Of a stretch of 64,000 nt of DNA, positions 28,801 through 37,195 are shown piece by piece (position 1 is the first letter of the stretch; each line of letters opens with the position of its first letter). Position numbers and translations under genes: made by a program. The notes under the pieces are model-generated. The model did not search any database. It was not told the origin of the DNA and saw only the letters and a program-made list of their open reading frames with translations. Location: the NCBI RefSeq assembly GCF_030867095.1, contig NC_081826.1:38914001-38978000 (forward strand), read 5' to 3'. Origin of the DNA: Alligator mississippiensis (taxonomy: Eukaryota > Chordata > Crocodylia > Alligatoridae).

Positions 28801-31800
28801 TCTCAGTCCAAGTAACTGGGAATTCTACAGGAGTTAGAAGCCTTGCTTCAGATGGAAGATGAAATGCCTGCTGGAGGAGCAGGTCAGCACTCATTTGGAC
28901 AGTATTTCATGACTACTAATCTGTAGGATACTGAGGGAGATACAGAGAAAGGATAGTGTGGTGGAACAAGTAACTGAGAGATCATGGTGCTTTTGCCAGC
29001 TCTTCCATAGACTCCCTTAGGACCTTGGGAAGCCTTTTAATCTTTTTTTTTTTTCCTCAGTTATCCCTTCTGCAGAATGGGTGACCCCTACTTGCGTCAG
29101 AGGGATGTAGTGAGGTTAATTAATCTGTTTATAAAGGTCTTTCAGATATCCCTTTGAAGCATTTTAAAAACAGTATTAGGAGTGTGGGTAGTTAACCACT
29201 GGAACAACTTAACAAGGGGTTCGACTGGTTTCTCCTTCACTGAAAATCTTTAAATCAAGATTGGATGTTTTTTCTCAAAGAGATACTCTAAGTCACAGGA
29301 AATAATTCAAGAATGTCCCATGGCCTGTGTTAGCCAAAAGATTAAAAGATATGCTCTAGCTCAACCACAGCCCTTGGATCTTGAGGCACAAATTAATTCA
29401 AGGAAGCCCTATAGCCTGAGTTAAGCAGGGGGTCAGAGTGTAAGATCACAGTGATCCTGCCTGGTCTTAAAATAGACAGAAGTATGCACCATTGCGAGCA
29501 CATCCTACCATCCAACAAGTCTTATGATACCTCTTGTGAAGCAAGAAATGATCAACTGGGAATTGGAAATCTTTGTTCAAAATATGCTTGTAATGTACAA
29601 AGATATTGTCTTTGGCATTGTTACATCTCAATTGTCATCCCAGCTCAGCTGCCACTATGTGCATCTAATCAAAGACTTGTTTCTATTGACAACAGCAAGG
29701 GAAAAAGGTTGTCAGTATAGCAAGCAGTGTTTCTGGAGAAGAATGGGGTGTGGGCAGAAGAACACCTTCATCTGCATCTACATCAGCATCTGCACGGCAG
29801 GTGAGTAACAGTATAGCTTGCTCTGGATATCTTTACCTCAACCTGCATCGAGAGCTGAAACAGGTGCTAAAGAAAAAGGAAGGGGGAAGACTGGCTTTAA
29901 AATCAGCTTTTGCAGTCTTCTTAAAAATCTTTAACTCCTACCCATTAATTTTGCAGATCGGTAACCTGCCCTGCTCCTTCTGATGTTTCTCAGTTTTAGA
30001 TTCTGAGGAACATTTCAGACCTTTCAAGCTGAGAAGTGAGAATAGCATAGGTTTAAACTAAAAGTAAGCCAAAGGCAATGAGGTCCAGATCCATATTAGA
30101 CATTATCCATACCCTGGCACTATTGATGTGTTTTGGGGAATTTTAGTTTTGCCACAACTCTCATGGGAATTGGTTTTAAGGTTGAAAAACTTGGAAATGG
30201 GCACTATTTATGATATCTTGGTACTTGGATGTAGAATTGCCTGCTGCTTCATTGAGAACAGTCTTCATGATGTATCAAAGTCTGGCATATAATGAAAGGG
30301 AAATGGTAATTTTTGTTGGACAGAATGGGCACAGCAGCTTATGAATACTAAATGATGATTTGTGGTGTAAAGCTTGTGGATGTTGAGAATGCAGAAGGAC
30401 CAGCCTCAGTTACCCCAAATTTCACCATAGTTTGGATAAGTGAATTGCCCTGCTTATGGTCCTCTACCTCAAACAAGTCTTCTACCTTTGTTCAAACCTG
30501 TCTCTAGAAAACAGTGAACTGGCTGGTTCCCAGGACATAATGCTGCATGACCAGGCCCTGATATCCTTGGGCCTCACAAATGTTGGGAAACTGGTAAAAT
30601 CTACTGAAAAAGCTTCTGTCTTCAAACCGCATTCTGTTGTAGTAAGATACTAATAGTTCTTTAAACTGAGCCACCAAATATAAAGTTGGGCTGGATCCTA
30701 TTCCATTTATTAGGCTTCTAAGTGGATTTAGGCACCTAAGTGTGACTCTCTTCTACCCTGCTCAAGACCCTGGAAAATATTTAATGCCAAAGTTGGGAGG
30801 GTATTCCTTTTTTCTTGCTGCCTTTTTTGTTACTCAAGTTTAAAGGTCAGGTGATTGTAGGTTACAAAAGTAGATACATTAATGGATTTTTATTAACTTG
30901 AACAGGGTGGACTAGAATTGTATCTAGGCACCTAAGTCTACTTAGATGCCTAATAAGTGGAATAGAATCAGGCTCTTAAAGTTTTAGGGAAAAGGGCTGA
31001 TATAGAGAAGTCTTGGTTTAGCCTATACTTTGTGTTATAGTCCTTATAATAGTTTGGGTGAGTGATCTAGAATTTACACTGAAGTAGGTAAATTAAAATT
31101 AAAAGACCAACATTTGTTCTTTTAGAGGACAGAAGGTGCCATGTCTTAGACAAATCATTTTACCTTAGATAGCAGAATACTGCTAGGAAAGGCAGAAAGA
31201 ACTGGGAGGTTTGGTAGGCCTGTTGGGATTTTGGGGGGGGGGGGGGGGGGGGTAGGCCATCAAGGAGAGTAGTAAGGTAAGGGGCTCAGGAGAACAAAAG
31301 AATGAATCTTGAAAGATCAAGAGGATACAGCCATTTGAAGATGTGGACAGGAAGGGGGCAGAAAAGGTAAACGGGGGACCCAAATAATTAGCTTAAGCAT
31401 CCAGCCTGTCAGACTTCCCTGAACTGCACCTCATGATATTTTGGGATTTACTCATTGCTAGGCATGTTTTCTTCATTTCTTTCAGTTTCACCATTGTGAA
31501 GACAAAACTCTTCTTTCCAGTCCCTCTTTCAGCTGCAAGAACACTATCATTGTAGTAACATAAACAAGCCCTTTCTCTGCTGAAACAGACCATCAACTAC
31601 CAGTTACATGGTGAAGAGACTGATTTTTTAAAATGGTTCTTGCAGGTTTCCTGGTCTTATTCCAAGTACATAGAAGCCCTCGAGCAGGAGCGAGTACTCC
31701 TTAAAATGCAAGAAGATCTGGAGAGAAAGACATCATCATTTTTCACAGGTTATTAATCAAATACTGTAGTTTAGGAGAACAGTTTGGTCCAACTATTTAT

Positions 31801-32533
31801 ACACTTCAAGGTGAAATTTGCTTAGCATGAGACCCTTATTTTTTGCTTGCTATGTTTTGGGACTATTTGGGTGGGCCTTTGCCTCCAATACTCCTACTGT
31901 CTGTTGTTGAGTGGCTCTTTCTACCCACCGCACATGGCTCAGTGTCATCACTGAGGTCACAGGGAAATGACCATGGGATCTGCATTTGTACAAGTAGGAC
32001 ACATGCTACTTCAGCCTGTACATTGAGACAGCAATCATGGGACCAGTGTACTGCAGCCCTATGTTCCAGCCCCTGGGCTAGAAGGTGCATTTTTCCTCCT
32101 CATTTCCTTGCATTTGAGCCAACTGAGCTTTATGCAGGCAAAAAAAAAAAACATTTTATAATTCTACTGACATTCTGTCACTGAATGTACTGGCATTTGC
32201 TGCAGTTTTTGTCAGTAAGGAATTGAATATCCTCATACTTCCCCAAAGAATTTATACTCAAACAGTTGTCTCCTATTCATTCCTTAAAGTGGGAAACCTG
32301 GCATTGTTCCATAACACTTTCCCAAGAGAAAGCAGTTTCCCTTAATTTAATTTTGCCTCCCTTTTGTAGCTGCCTCATCTATGTCATTTATGAAGCCAAA
32401 CCGCCAAGCAAGCTCAGAAAAATCTTCCATTTCGCCATCCTCTAGTTTGATTTTGGAGAAACAGTCAAATATTTCCAAAGACACAGAAAGTGAGTCTGAC
32501 ACTTTGCATCAGCTTGACATTTGTGTTGAATGA
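7690..32533 (+). CDS. RGS22: RGS22, C-terminal part (12 coding exons, gene enters from the left)
   Basis: Regulator of G-protein signalling 22, a large multi-RGS-domain protein of testis and ciliated cells that binds G-alpha subunits. The exons are 7690-7884, 9750-9842, 13557-13723, 15725-15887, 16654-16812, 17735-17797, 20701-20862, 24127-24306, 26069-26230, 29696-29800, 31646-31748 and 32370-32533. Their phases join without a break and give about 570 residues; I recall human RGS22 at about 1264 residues. Assignment rests on long stretches recognised from the human protein, such as [69 protein letters not shown] and [12 protein letters not shown]. The N-terminal half must lie left of the window. 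The 3' end is uncertain: translation stops at 32531-32533 if exon 12 is read through, or at 34481-34483 if a strong internal donor is used. COX6C follows downstream on the same strand. Confidence 0.93.
8400..8683 (+). mobile_element. CR1 LINE 3' end fragment
   Basis: It encodes the CR1 ORF2 C terminus ([20 protein letters not shown], then [13 protein letters not shown] and LDSHLAGIT). The usual 3' block GGGGGCTGGACCCGATGATA and a CATCTATGAATCTGTCTATG tail follow. It lies in the intron between RGS22 exons at 7690 and 9750. Confidence 0.92.
9750..9842 (+). CDS. RGS22: RGS22 exon: [12 protein letters not shown] linker helix
   Basis: The exon is 93 bases (31 codons), phase 0 at both ends, between acceptor tttttattag and donor GAG|gtaaga. 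It encodes [20 protein letters not shown] and continues to SVSKKDE. It is almost unchanged from the human protein as I remember it. It joins two RGS-type regions. Confidence 0.93.
10950..11575 (+). mobile_element. Decayed Harbinger (PIF) transposase
   Basis: Reading frames encode [15 protein letters not shown] (the N-terminal helix-turn-helix-like region), then [20 protein letters not shown] followed by [14 protein letters not shown], and farther on [12 protein letters not shown] and [15 protein letters not shown]. These match the DDE_Tnp_4 / HARBI1 pattern, including the second catalytic Asp region (MDH) and the third acidic residue (IES). The segments lie in two frames and the first Asp block is not legible, so it is a pseudogene. 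It sits in an RGS22 intron. Confidence 0.75.
11672..11960. repeat. Possible hAT fragment nested in the Harbinger
   Basis: AGTAGAGGTCCACAACCTAC followed by CAGCCCATGAAGAGCTATGA has the look of a hAT left end (AGGGGTCCCCAACCT type), and the GC-rich interior resembles other hAT elements here. No matching right end or target duplication was found, so limits are approximate. Confidence 0.3.
12400..12905 (-). mobile_element. Decayed Myb-like gene of the same Harbinger element
   Basis: On the minus strand, [15 protein letters not shown] (about 12750-12795) matches the C-x-KVK-xLKxxYKKA core of the Myb/SANT-like protein that Harbinger elements carry beside the transposase. A 114-codon frame that begins downstream at 12744 continues into an acidic and then basic tail (KKKRRTHW). 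The two genes face each other, as in many Harbingers. Stops interrupt the domain. Confidence 0.6.
13107..13205 (-). mobile_element. CR1 3' end fragment, minus strand
   Basis: AGAATCACAGAAAAGAAGGG followed by CTGGAAGAGACC is the reverse complement of the CR1 3' end (GGTCTCTTCCAGCCC ... CTATGATTCT type). It is short and diverged. Confidence 0.75.
13557..13723 (+). CDS. RGS22: RGS22 exon: start of the next RGS-type domain
   Basis: The exon is 167 bases. It enters in phase 0 and leaves two bases of a split Thr codon. The peptide runs from [15 protein letters not shown] through [20 protein letters not shown] to EEHFA. The pattern [19 protein letters not shown] is the first helices of an RGS domain. 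The acceptor (ttccatgag) has a weak pyrimidine tract, so the exact 5' edge is less sure. The donor is gtacgt. Confidence 0.87.
13724..15724 (+). other. RGS22 intron, no recognised feature
   Basis: The sequence is AT-rich with no repeat I can name and no convincing open frame. It is bounded by certain exons. Confidence 0.6.
15725..15887 (+). CDS. RGS22: RGS22 exon: middle of RGS-type domain
   Basis: The exon is 163 bases. Its first base completes the split Thr codon from the previous exon, and it ends in phase 0. The acceptor is gatttgttcatag and the donor CAG|gtatca. The peptide [20 protein letters not shown] is followed by a lysine-rich stretch and then [20 protein letters not shown]. Trp in CWxDIEQFRR fits the conserved RGS helix that packs the core. 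Confidence 0.93.
16654..16812 (+). CDS. RGS22: RGS22 exon: end of RGS-type domain
   Basis: The exon is 159 bases (53 codons), phase 0 at both ends. The acceptor is gaattatttag and the donor AAG|gtaatg. It encodes [20 protein letters not shown] and then [20 protein letters not shown] second AG seven bases downstream (after aatgcag) was rejected because it would drop residues the human protein has and shift the frame. Confidence 0.92.
17735..17797 (+). CDS. RGS22: RGS22 short exon with a GC donor
   Basis: The exon is 63 bases (21 codons), [21 protein letters not shown], phase 0 on both sides. The acceptor is tatcacccacag. The 3' splice partner is AAG|gcaagt, a GC-AG donor with an otherwise ideal consensus. 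The nearest GT (17802) would add four bases and break the frame with the next exon, which starts in phase 0. Residues match the linker between RGS domains in human RGS22. Confidence 0.88.
17798..20700 (+). other. RGS22 intron with GC-AG ends
   Basis: It opens with gcaagt and closes with tttcttttgacag. The content is mostly unremarkable: a short CR1-like end near 19215-19255 (CAATGGTCCCTTCTGGCCTT), a GAAA-rich run near 20525-20548 and a small CA-rich patch at 19886-19897. Confidence 0.7.
20701..20862 (+). CDS. RGS22: RGS22 exon: start of last RGS domain
   Basis: The exon is 162 bases (54 codons), phase 0 at both ends, with acceptor tttcttttgacag and donor AAG|gtaaaa. The peptide [20 protein letters not shown] is followed by [20 protein letters not shown] and [13 protein letters not shown]. 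The FQRFV and [10 protein letters not shown] motifs are hallmark RGS helices that contact the G-alpha switch regions. This exon is among the most conserved in the gene. Confidence 0.96.
21755..22713 (+). mobile_element. CR1 LINE, 5' truncated, about 960 bp
   Basis: It encodes [20 protein letters not shown] followed by DDTKLW, the reverse transcriptase FADD catalytic motif. The thumb and C-terminal region follow ([20 protein letters not shown]). It ends GACTAAATGACCTCCTGAGG and CTATGATTCTATGG. Stops and frame changes show it is inactive. It lies in an RGS22 intron. Confidence 0.93.
22714..24126 (+). other. RGS22 intron remainder, nothing recognised
   Basis: No repeat family, coding exon or RNA gene could be recognised between the CR1 copy and the next exon. 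Confidence 0.5.
24127..24306 (+). CDS. RGS22: RGS22 exon: core of last RGS domain
   Basis: The exon is 180 bases (60 codons), phase 0, with acceptor ttcccccatttag and donor CAG|gtaaga. It encodes [20 protein letters not shown], then [17 protein letters not shown] and [20 protein letters not shown]. The [19 protein letters not shown] block corresponds to the central RGS helices and is close to identical to human. Confidence 0.96.
24307..26068 (+). other. RGS22 intron with an old palindromic repeat
   Basis: Most of this intron is plain AT-rich sequence. At about 25376-25480, GGTATTTGGGTGCTGAACTC, CCATTGATTCTGATGG and TAGTTCAGTGCTTAAA form the two arms of a dispersed palindrome common in reptile genomes (arms of the AGGTATTTAGGCGCC type). 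Confidence 0.5.
26069..26230 (+). CDS. RGS22: RGS22 exon: end of last RGS domain plus basic tail
   Basis: The exon is 162 bases (54 codons), phase 0, with acceptor tttctttctgctcag and donor CAG|gtgaga. The peptide [20 protein letters not shown] ends the RGS fold. A strongly charged Lys/Glu-rich stretch follows ([20 protein letters not shown]), likely helical and solvent-exposed. Confidence 0.95.
27140..27420 (+). repeat. MIR/L2-like ancient repeat
   Basis: TCCTCAAAGTACCATATAAA, then ACAGCACTCTGTGAGAACAT, GACAGGGGAAACTATGGGGA and AAACCCAGAACTCATGCTC follow the order of an old amniote repeat that is widely seen with GATGGGGAAACTGAGG and GAACCCAGATCTCC blocks. It is strongly diverged. Confidence 0.5.
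28960..29180 (+). repeat. MIR-like SINE
   Basis: The order TTGCCAGCTCTTCCATAGAC, GGACCTTGGGAAGCCTTTTA, CTCAGTTATCCCTTCTGCAG, AATGGGTGACCCCTACTTG and AGTGAGGTTAATTAATCTGT matches the MIR consensus as I recall it. The match covers most of the element after the tRNA-like head. Confidence 0.6.
29180..29465 (+). mobile_element. CR1-type LINE 3' end, old subfamily
   Basis: GTAGTTAACCACTGGAACAA, CTTCACTGAAAATCTTTAAA, TCAAGATTGGATGTTTTTTC, then AGCAGGGGGTCAGAGTGTAA and ATCCTGCCTGGTCTTAAAAT match the 3' part of an old CR1 subfamily. The end lies just upstream of the RGS22 exon at 29696. Confidence 0.75.
29696..29800 (+). CDS. RGS22: RGS22 exon: Ser/Thr-rich linker
   Basis: The exon is 105 bases (35 codons), phase 0 at both ends, between acceptor tttctattgacaacag and donor CAG|gtgagt. 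The peptide runs from [18 protein letters not shown] to [15 protein letters not shown]. It is low in complexity and fast evolving, so homology alone would not prove it. Fit to the expected phase, strong splice sites and position between two certain exons support it. Confidence 0.75.
30688..30975. mobile_element. Palindromic MITE, about 288 bp
   Basis: The left arm GGCTGGATCCTATTCCATTT and then TTAGGCACCTAAGT pair with the right arm GGCACCTAAGTCTACTTAGA followed by ATGCCTAATAAGTGGAATAG. The flanks ATAAAGTT and TTAAAGTT differ at one base, which fits an 8-bp target duplication. It lies in an RGS22 intron. Confidence 0.75.
31233..31252 (+). repeat. Poly-G run of 20
   Basis: Twenty consecutive G bases lie in the intron before the RGS22 exon at 31646. 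In the transcribed strand sense this is a G-quadruplex-prone tract. It is also a likely place for sequencing length error. Confidence 0.9.
31646..31748 (+). CDS. RGS22: RGS22 exon: [12 protein letters not shown] coiled-coil segment
   Basis: The exon is 103 bases; it enters in phase 0 and leaves one base of a split codon. The acceptor is ggttcttgcag and the donor ACAG|gttatt. It encodes [20 protein letters not shown] and then [13 protein letters not shown]. The first part is nearly the same as human RGS22. The heptad-like spacing of Leu/Met suggests a short amphipathic helix. Confidence 0.94.
32370..32533 (+). CDS. RGS22: RGS22 last coding exon (read-through form)
   Basis: The exon has acceptor cctcccttttgtag. 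Two bases complete a split Ala codon, then come 53 codons and the TGA at 32531. The peptide is Ser-rich ([20 protein letters not shown], later HQLDICVE at the end). It resembles the Ser-rich C terminus of human RGS22 in character only. A good donor (GAA A|gtgagt, cut after 32489) lies inside the exon and would remove the last 14 codons, so this 3' end is one of two possibilities. Confidence 0.78.
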
Positions 32534-32612
32534 TGTCCTCACCTTCAGCTGCCTGGTGGTGATCTCTGACATGCAGGCACTCTAGACCCACTCTATTTTA
32601 ACTAGTTTAGGG

Positions 32613-33466
32613 TAGCAGTTCTCAGCCATTCAAGGAACCCCTCAGTTTTTAAAATTTCATGGAACTGCATTTAAAAAATGAATGGAAATGTTATGAATAT
32701 TGGATTATAAACATACCTATCTTGTTGATTGTTAATTAGTTATTACTTGATTAGATCCTTATGATTATATTATACTTACCCCACTGCCACCACCAGTTAA
32801 GCCAGGTGGATCTCCACTGTACATCTCCTGCAGAACCTGATTGAGAAGTGGCTGTGGCAGGAGCATGCACTTTTGCCACAGCCCTTCCCAGTCTGACCCT
32901 GCTTGGTGTCTCCCAGAAACAGAGGCAGACAGGGCAGATGGAATTGTCCCACATACCTCTGTTTTCAGGAAATACACCAAAGCCAGACTTGGAAATGGCT
33001 GCAGCAGAAAGGCACTCTGCCTGCATTACATTATGCAGGGCAGTTGTACCTGGTGGCAGTGGCATCAGTTTCCAGGCTGCCACCACTGTGGACTCAAATT
33101 GCCCCACAAGCTTTCATTTTCAGGAGGCACGTGGAACCCAACTGAGAAGGAATTGTAGCAGAGGTGGCAAACCTGACTTCATTATGTAGTACAGGCAGGC
33201 ATGCCCCTTCTGCTTTAGCTTATTCTTGCTTTTCAGCATGAGCTGAACCCAGAAGAGCTGAAGCAGAAGCAGCGTGCCTGCCTGTACAATGTAATGCAGT
33301 CAGATGTGCTGCCCCAGCTGCAGCTCCCTCTCAGCTGGGCTCCACATCCGCCTAAAACGAATGTGTATGGGTAAATTTCATTCTGTAACCGTGCAGGCAT
33401 CACAGCACCCCTGGCAGGTTCTCATGACACCTGGGGGTGCTGCGGCATTCCAGTTGAGAACCGCTG
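32613..33466. mobile_element. hAT-type non-autonomous element, about 854 bp, just past RGS22 stop
   Basis: The left end TAGCAGTTCTCAGCCATTCA and the inverted right end CAGCGGTTCTCAACTGG are terminal inverted repeats of the hAT type. The 8-bp flanks GTTTAGGG (32605-32612) and ATTTAGGG (33467-33474) match at seven positions. The interior is non-coding and ends with GCATCACAGCACCCCTGGCA, another hAT-like feature. It starts 80 bases after the TGA at 32531. Confidence 0.82.
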
Positions 33467-33559
33467 ATTTAGGGTGTTGGAAGATGCTTGGTGGAATGAA
33501 AAGCTAAGTCCTCAAACAGATCTAGCTATAAGTTGACCCTGTCTCTGCAGCTGATAAAG

Positions 33560-33565
33560 AATAAA
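33560..33565 (+). promoter_or_regulatory. Candidate polyadenylation signal for RGS22
   Basis: A canonical AATAAA occurs about 1.0 kb past the TGA at 32531 and about 95 bases beyond the end of the hAT element at 32613-33466. If used, the 3' UTR would contain that whole element. It is position-based only; no downstream GU-rich element was checked in detail. Confidence 0.3.
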
Positions 33566-34439
33566 ATGGGGAAGATAAGAGGGAAAGTAAGGAGATCTTC
33601 AAAGTAAAAAGCAGAATTTGCAACCCCAGTTAAGGAACCCCCTCAGTTTTTCAGATGAGGGGGAACTTAAGACACCTCTCTTGGAACTGTTTTTAAATTG
33701 ATCATCTGGAATTATTTTAACATCAATAGAAACATGCTTTTGTTTTCCCTCCATCTTCCCTTCTTCTTTTGCTGCTTCATTTAAATATCTTTACTTTAAG
33801 ACAAGGTGGCCCCAGCTCTTTAGTATGACCATGGTACTTCCAGTGCCTGAGGCAGCACCACCTATATGTGACCAGCAGAAGGAGTAATTTCCAACAGGCT
33901 AGGTTCTCTCCTTTCACTCTTTCCTGTGTTTTTCATTTCCTTTCCCATGCTATTGTCTTCCTCTTTTCATCCTCTCTACATGAGTCCTGTATCCTTTCCC
34001 CCTTGCTCTCTGTCTCCTTGTCTCTCCCCTTCCTTCTGTCCCACACTCAGGCTGGTTTCTGTAGCCCTCTCAACTTCCTTATTTTGCTATCTCTTTCCTT
34101 CCTTTTCCTCACAAAACAACCCGGTGTTTTGGCTACTTTTGGACGGCTCCTTGTAGTGAAGCCTTATGTTTCCATTTCTGATTCTCCTCACCTGCTCCTT
34201 CTGCAATGATTTGATTCCCAGCTCTTGTGATTCTGACTTTGTGGTGGAGACATTAGTCACACTCAGTCAGCCCAGATCCTGCAAGTGCTTGTTCCTCCTC
34301 TCCCTGGGTTACCAAAGGAACAGGACATCTTCTTAGTACCTGGATATTCACTAAAGCCTTTTCACACCTTTGTGATTACTTGTTTCATCCTTTGCACTTG
34401 GCTGCCACATTGTTAATGATATTTCCTTACCTTTTGCAG

Positions 34440-34483
34440 GAGGATTTAAAACCTATGTGAAGGATGGAACGCAGAGACAATGA
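34440..34483 (+). CDS. Possible alternative terminal exon of RGS22
   Basis: A strong acceptor (atttccttaccttttgcag) ends at 34439. Joined to the internal donor of the previous exon (after 32489), the frame stays open for 14 codons, RGFKTYVKDGTQRQ, and stops at 34481-34483. The phase fit and both splice-site qualities are what support it. No homology is recognised and no clear AATAAA follows nearby, so it may be chance. Confidence 0.35.
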
Positions 34484-35231
34484 ATTATGGTGGCCTTAGG
34501 GCGAGTTAGCAGTTGAAGTAAATCATGTGCAGCTTGGTTTGCGGTCAGATTTTCAGAACATAGATAATCCACCTATAAGGGCCAACAGATGGTAGAGTCA
34601 CCGGTCAAAAACACAGGCTCTGTGGCAATGTGATGCTGCTGTTGCTATGGTTTTTTTAAATTATGGTAGTGCATGGTACACACAGGCCCCAATCAGGGTT
34701 GAGCCAACTGTGGTAGGTGCTGTACAACCTGGGTCAACTTGATCCTTACCCCATAGCTGTTATAGTCGCATTCAGTTCTTCAGGGCTGAGCTAATAAGTG
34801 TTACACTATCTTAGGCCTAGTCTACAGGACAGTGAACTCCAGCTCTGCCTTCACAACTCTGAATGTGTCCACGCCTAAAGCTCGTCTGCAGCTGCCAACA
34901 GAGTTACTTCTCCTCGGCTAAATAGAATAAGGCTTCTGCCAGTTGCCCTGGTCCTTTCCCAGGGTACATTTTATGCTGTGGTAGCACAGCTGCTTGGTGT
35001 AGCTGGCAAAAACATCTGTGTGTGCATGCACTCTGGTACCTTGGCAGTAGTGACTGCTATCCACAGCCAGACATTTCTGAGGTATCAAAACACAAACCCC
35101 TAGTACTACTTTGGTCTTGAACTCAAGCCCATGCCTAAATCCAGTCTGGATTCTGATCTGAAGGACGTTCTGCCCCATACCAATTTTGTTTTGGCTGTGG
35201 TCTCAAGCAGTGTTTAAAAGGTCCCGAGTAG

Positions 35232-35786
35232 CAGGCCTGGGAAATAATATTTCTGAAAAGTGAGTGGAATCCCTGGGCAGAGAAAACTGCAGGAGAAGCC
35301 CCCATGACTGCCCTGCCTGGCCTCATCCCCCACCCAACCCCAGCCTAGTCCCGGCACTTAAACAAAAAAAACAACAACCCCAAAGTCCTACACTCACCGG
35401 CTATAGCAGGGGCTCTGGGGCCTCCAGGCAGAGCTGCCATGTGACAGCTGCTGCACAGGTGACAAGCAGAGGGGGCGGTCCCCATGCTGTGCCACAAGCC
35501 CTCAGAGTCCCTGATCATCACTGCCAGAGCTGGTGAGTGCAGGGCTTTTTTTTTTTTAAGTGCCAGGACTAGGCTGGGGCCGGGTGAGGGATGGTGCCAG
35601 GCAGGGTAACCATGGGGGCTTCTCCCTCAGCTCTCCCTGGCCAGACCAAATCTCTGAGTCAGCACCAGTTCTCCAATTCTGATTCGGCCAAATCAGATGG
35701 GGACAGCAATTCGAATCACCGAATTGAATCACTGTCCTCTGAATTGGCCAAATATGAATCAAATATTCCCTATTTGCACAGGCCTA
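35232..35786. mobile_element. Palindromic hAT-like MITE, about 555 bp
   Basis: The ends CAGGCCTGGGAAATAATATT and, inverted, TAGGCCTGTGCAAATAGGGA are terminal inverted repeats. Inside, 35291-35361 and 35558-35627 form a second, long inverted repeat (arms starting AGGAGAAGCCCCCATGACTG and ending CATGGGGGCTTCTCCCT). A run rich in CGAATCACCGAATTGAATC follows. No clear target duplication was seen. Confidence 0.65.
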
Positions 35787-36915
35787 CTGGTCAGTATTAC
35801 ATCAGGAATAATAATTGGCTAGTAGTAATTCATGTACTCACGTCCCTGAACAAATGGTTCCCTGAGAACACAGGGGACTGGACTTTAGCCACCTTGCAGT
35901 TCTACCTTCCCCTGACCAGGGAGTGCAGTATGGAATGTCTGCCCTCATTTTTCCAACTCTTATTCTGATGGTTTTAGCCCCAGATTCCACAGAACTGACC
36001 TGTGCTATTCAGTACTTCAGAAGAGTGCACATTACACCATTTGGCAATTAGCACAGCATATGCACTGACACATGGTTTGCCAGTCATTCACAGTGTAAGG
36101 CAAAGAAGAGCTGTGACATGCCACTCAAACAGTGGAATATCTCAGTCTAGAGCCGGTGTGATATGCCTTCTGCTGTTTTGCTGCCTACTATGAAATGCTG
36201 TAGACTGTTACTCCATTTCTGTTGTGTTGTATTCTTGTCTACATGGTATTCTGAAACAGTTAAATAACATGAAAATGATGTTTATCTTACATTAGTAGTT
36301 TCTTACTTGAGTCATACTTGGATTACTTATTAAGTGAAGAATATTATCCAGTTCTGTGTCACAAATGATAAAACTCTACATGAATGTATTCCAGTCTTGC
36401 AAAATGGTTGCAAGAATTTACCAGCCCACACAAAACTACTTTCATACTCAATTACCACAAAGGTATTGGTGATAAAAAAGTAATGCCATACCTGGCCATC
36501 AGAAAGATAAATCTGTTAGCTTCAGGGAGTAAGTTGGGCTTTGCAAAGCTGCCATAACCTATTCATTAGTTATACAAATGTGTGATACTTCTCAGTCCAT
36601 TTTGCAGTTGGTACACGTTACTGGTATGACCTTTTTGTATGTTACTTTTCAACAAAAATAGGCCATAAAGTAGGGAGTAGGATTTGCCGAGGGGAGGGAA
36701 TTGAGGGGTATGGGCTCTTTCAGTTCTAAAATTAATGGTTCTAAGCTTATCCAGTAGTAATGGAAAGTTGCTAGCCAGTGTTGGGTTATGTATCTGACGG
36801 GTTTGTGTCTTCTAGCTGGCAAGTAATGATATTTCCCAGTCTCAATGGAGAGGCTGAGGACTAAATAATAACAATGAACCCAGTTCCTTTGTTGTAAGAT
36901 GTGATAACGGTAGAT

Positions 36916-37195
36916 CAGGGGTAAGCAGTGTTTCTTGGCAGGGGGCCAGAAAATACTCAGTTTAGGTTTGAGACCAGAGCCACTTGGTCCCAGCCACCTG
37001 CTGCATCTCCCGGTCACCCCTTATGGTGTGCTTCAGGGAGAGTTCCCCCTTTGCAAGAGCCCTGAACACCTGATTGCGCTGCAGAGTGGCACAGTCCCCT
37101 GTTGCCAAGTGCTGCTGAACCCACAGCTTCGCAGGACAGATCCAAAGGCTCCTTGGCCTGGATCTGGCCCATAGGCCATAGGTTACCACCCCCTG
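36916..37195. mobile_element. hAT-type non-autonomous element, about 280 bp
   Basis: The left end CAGGGGTAAGCAGTGTTTCT followed by GGGGGCC and the inverted right end CAGGGGGTGGTAACCTATGG pair imperfectly. The flanks CGGTAGAT and CTCTAGAT share six of eight bases. It is probably related in end sequence to the element at 5692. Confidence 0.7.

Noticed and set aside
31843-32184. 113-codon + strand frame between the last RGS22 exons
   Set aside because: It has no fit to the RGS22 phases or sequence and no recognisable domain.
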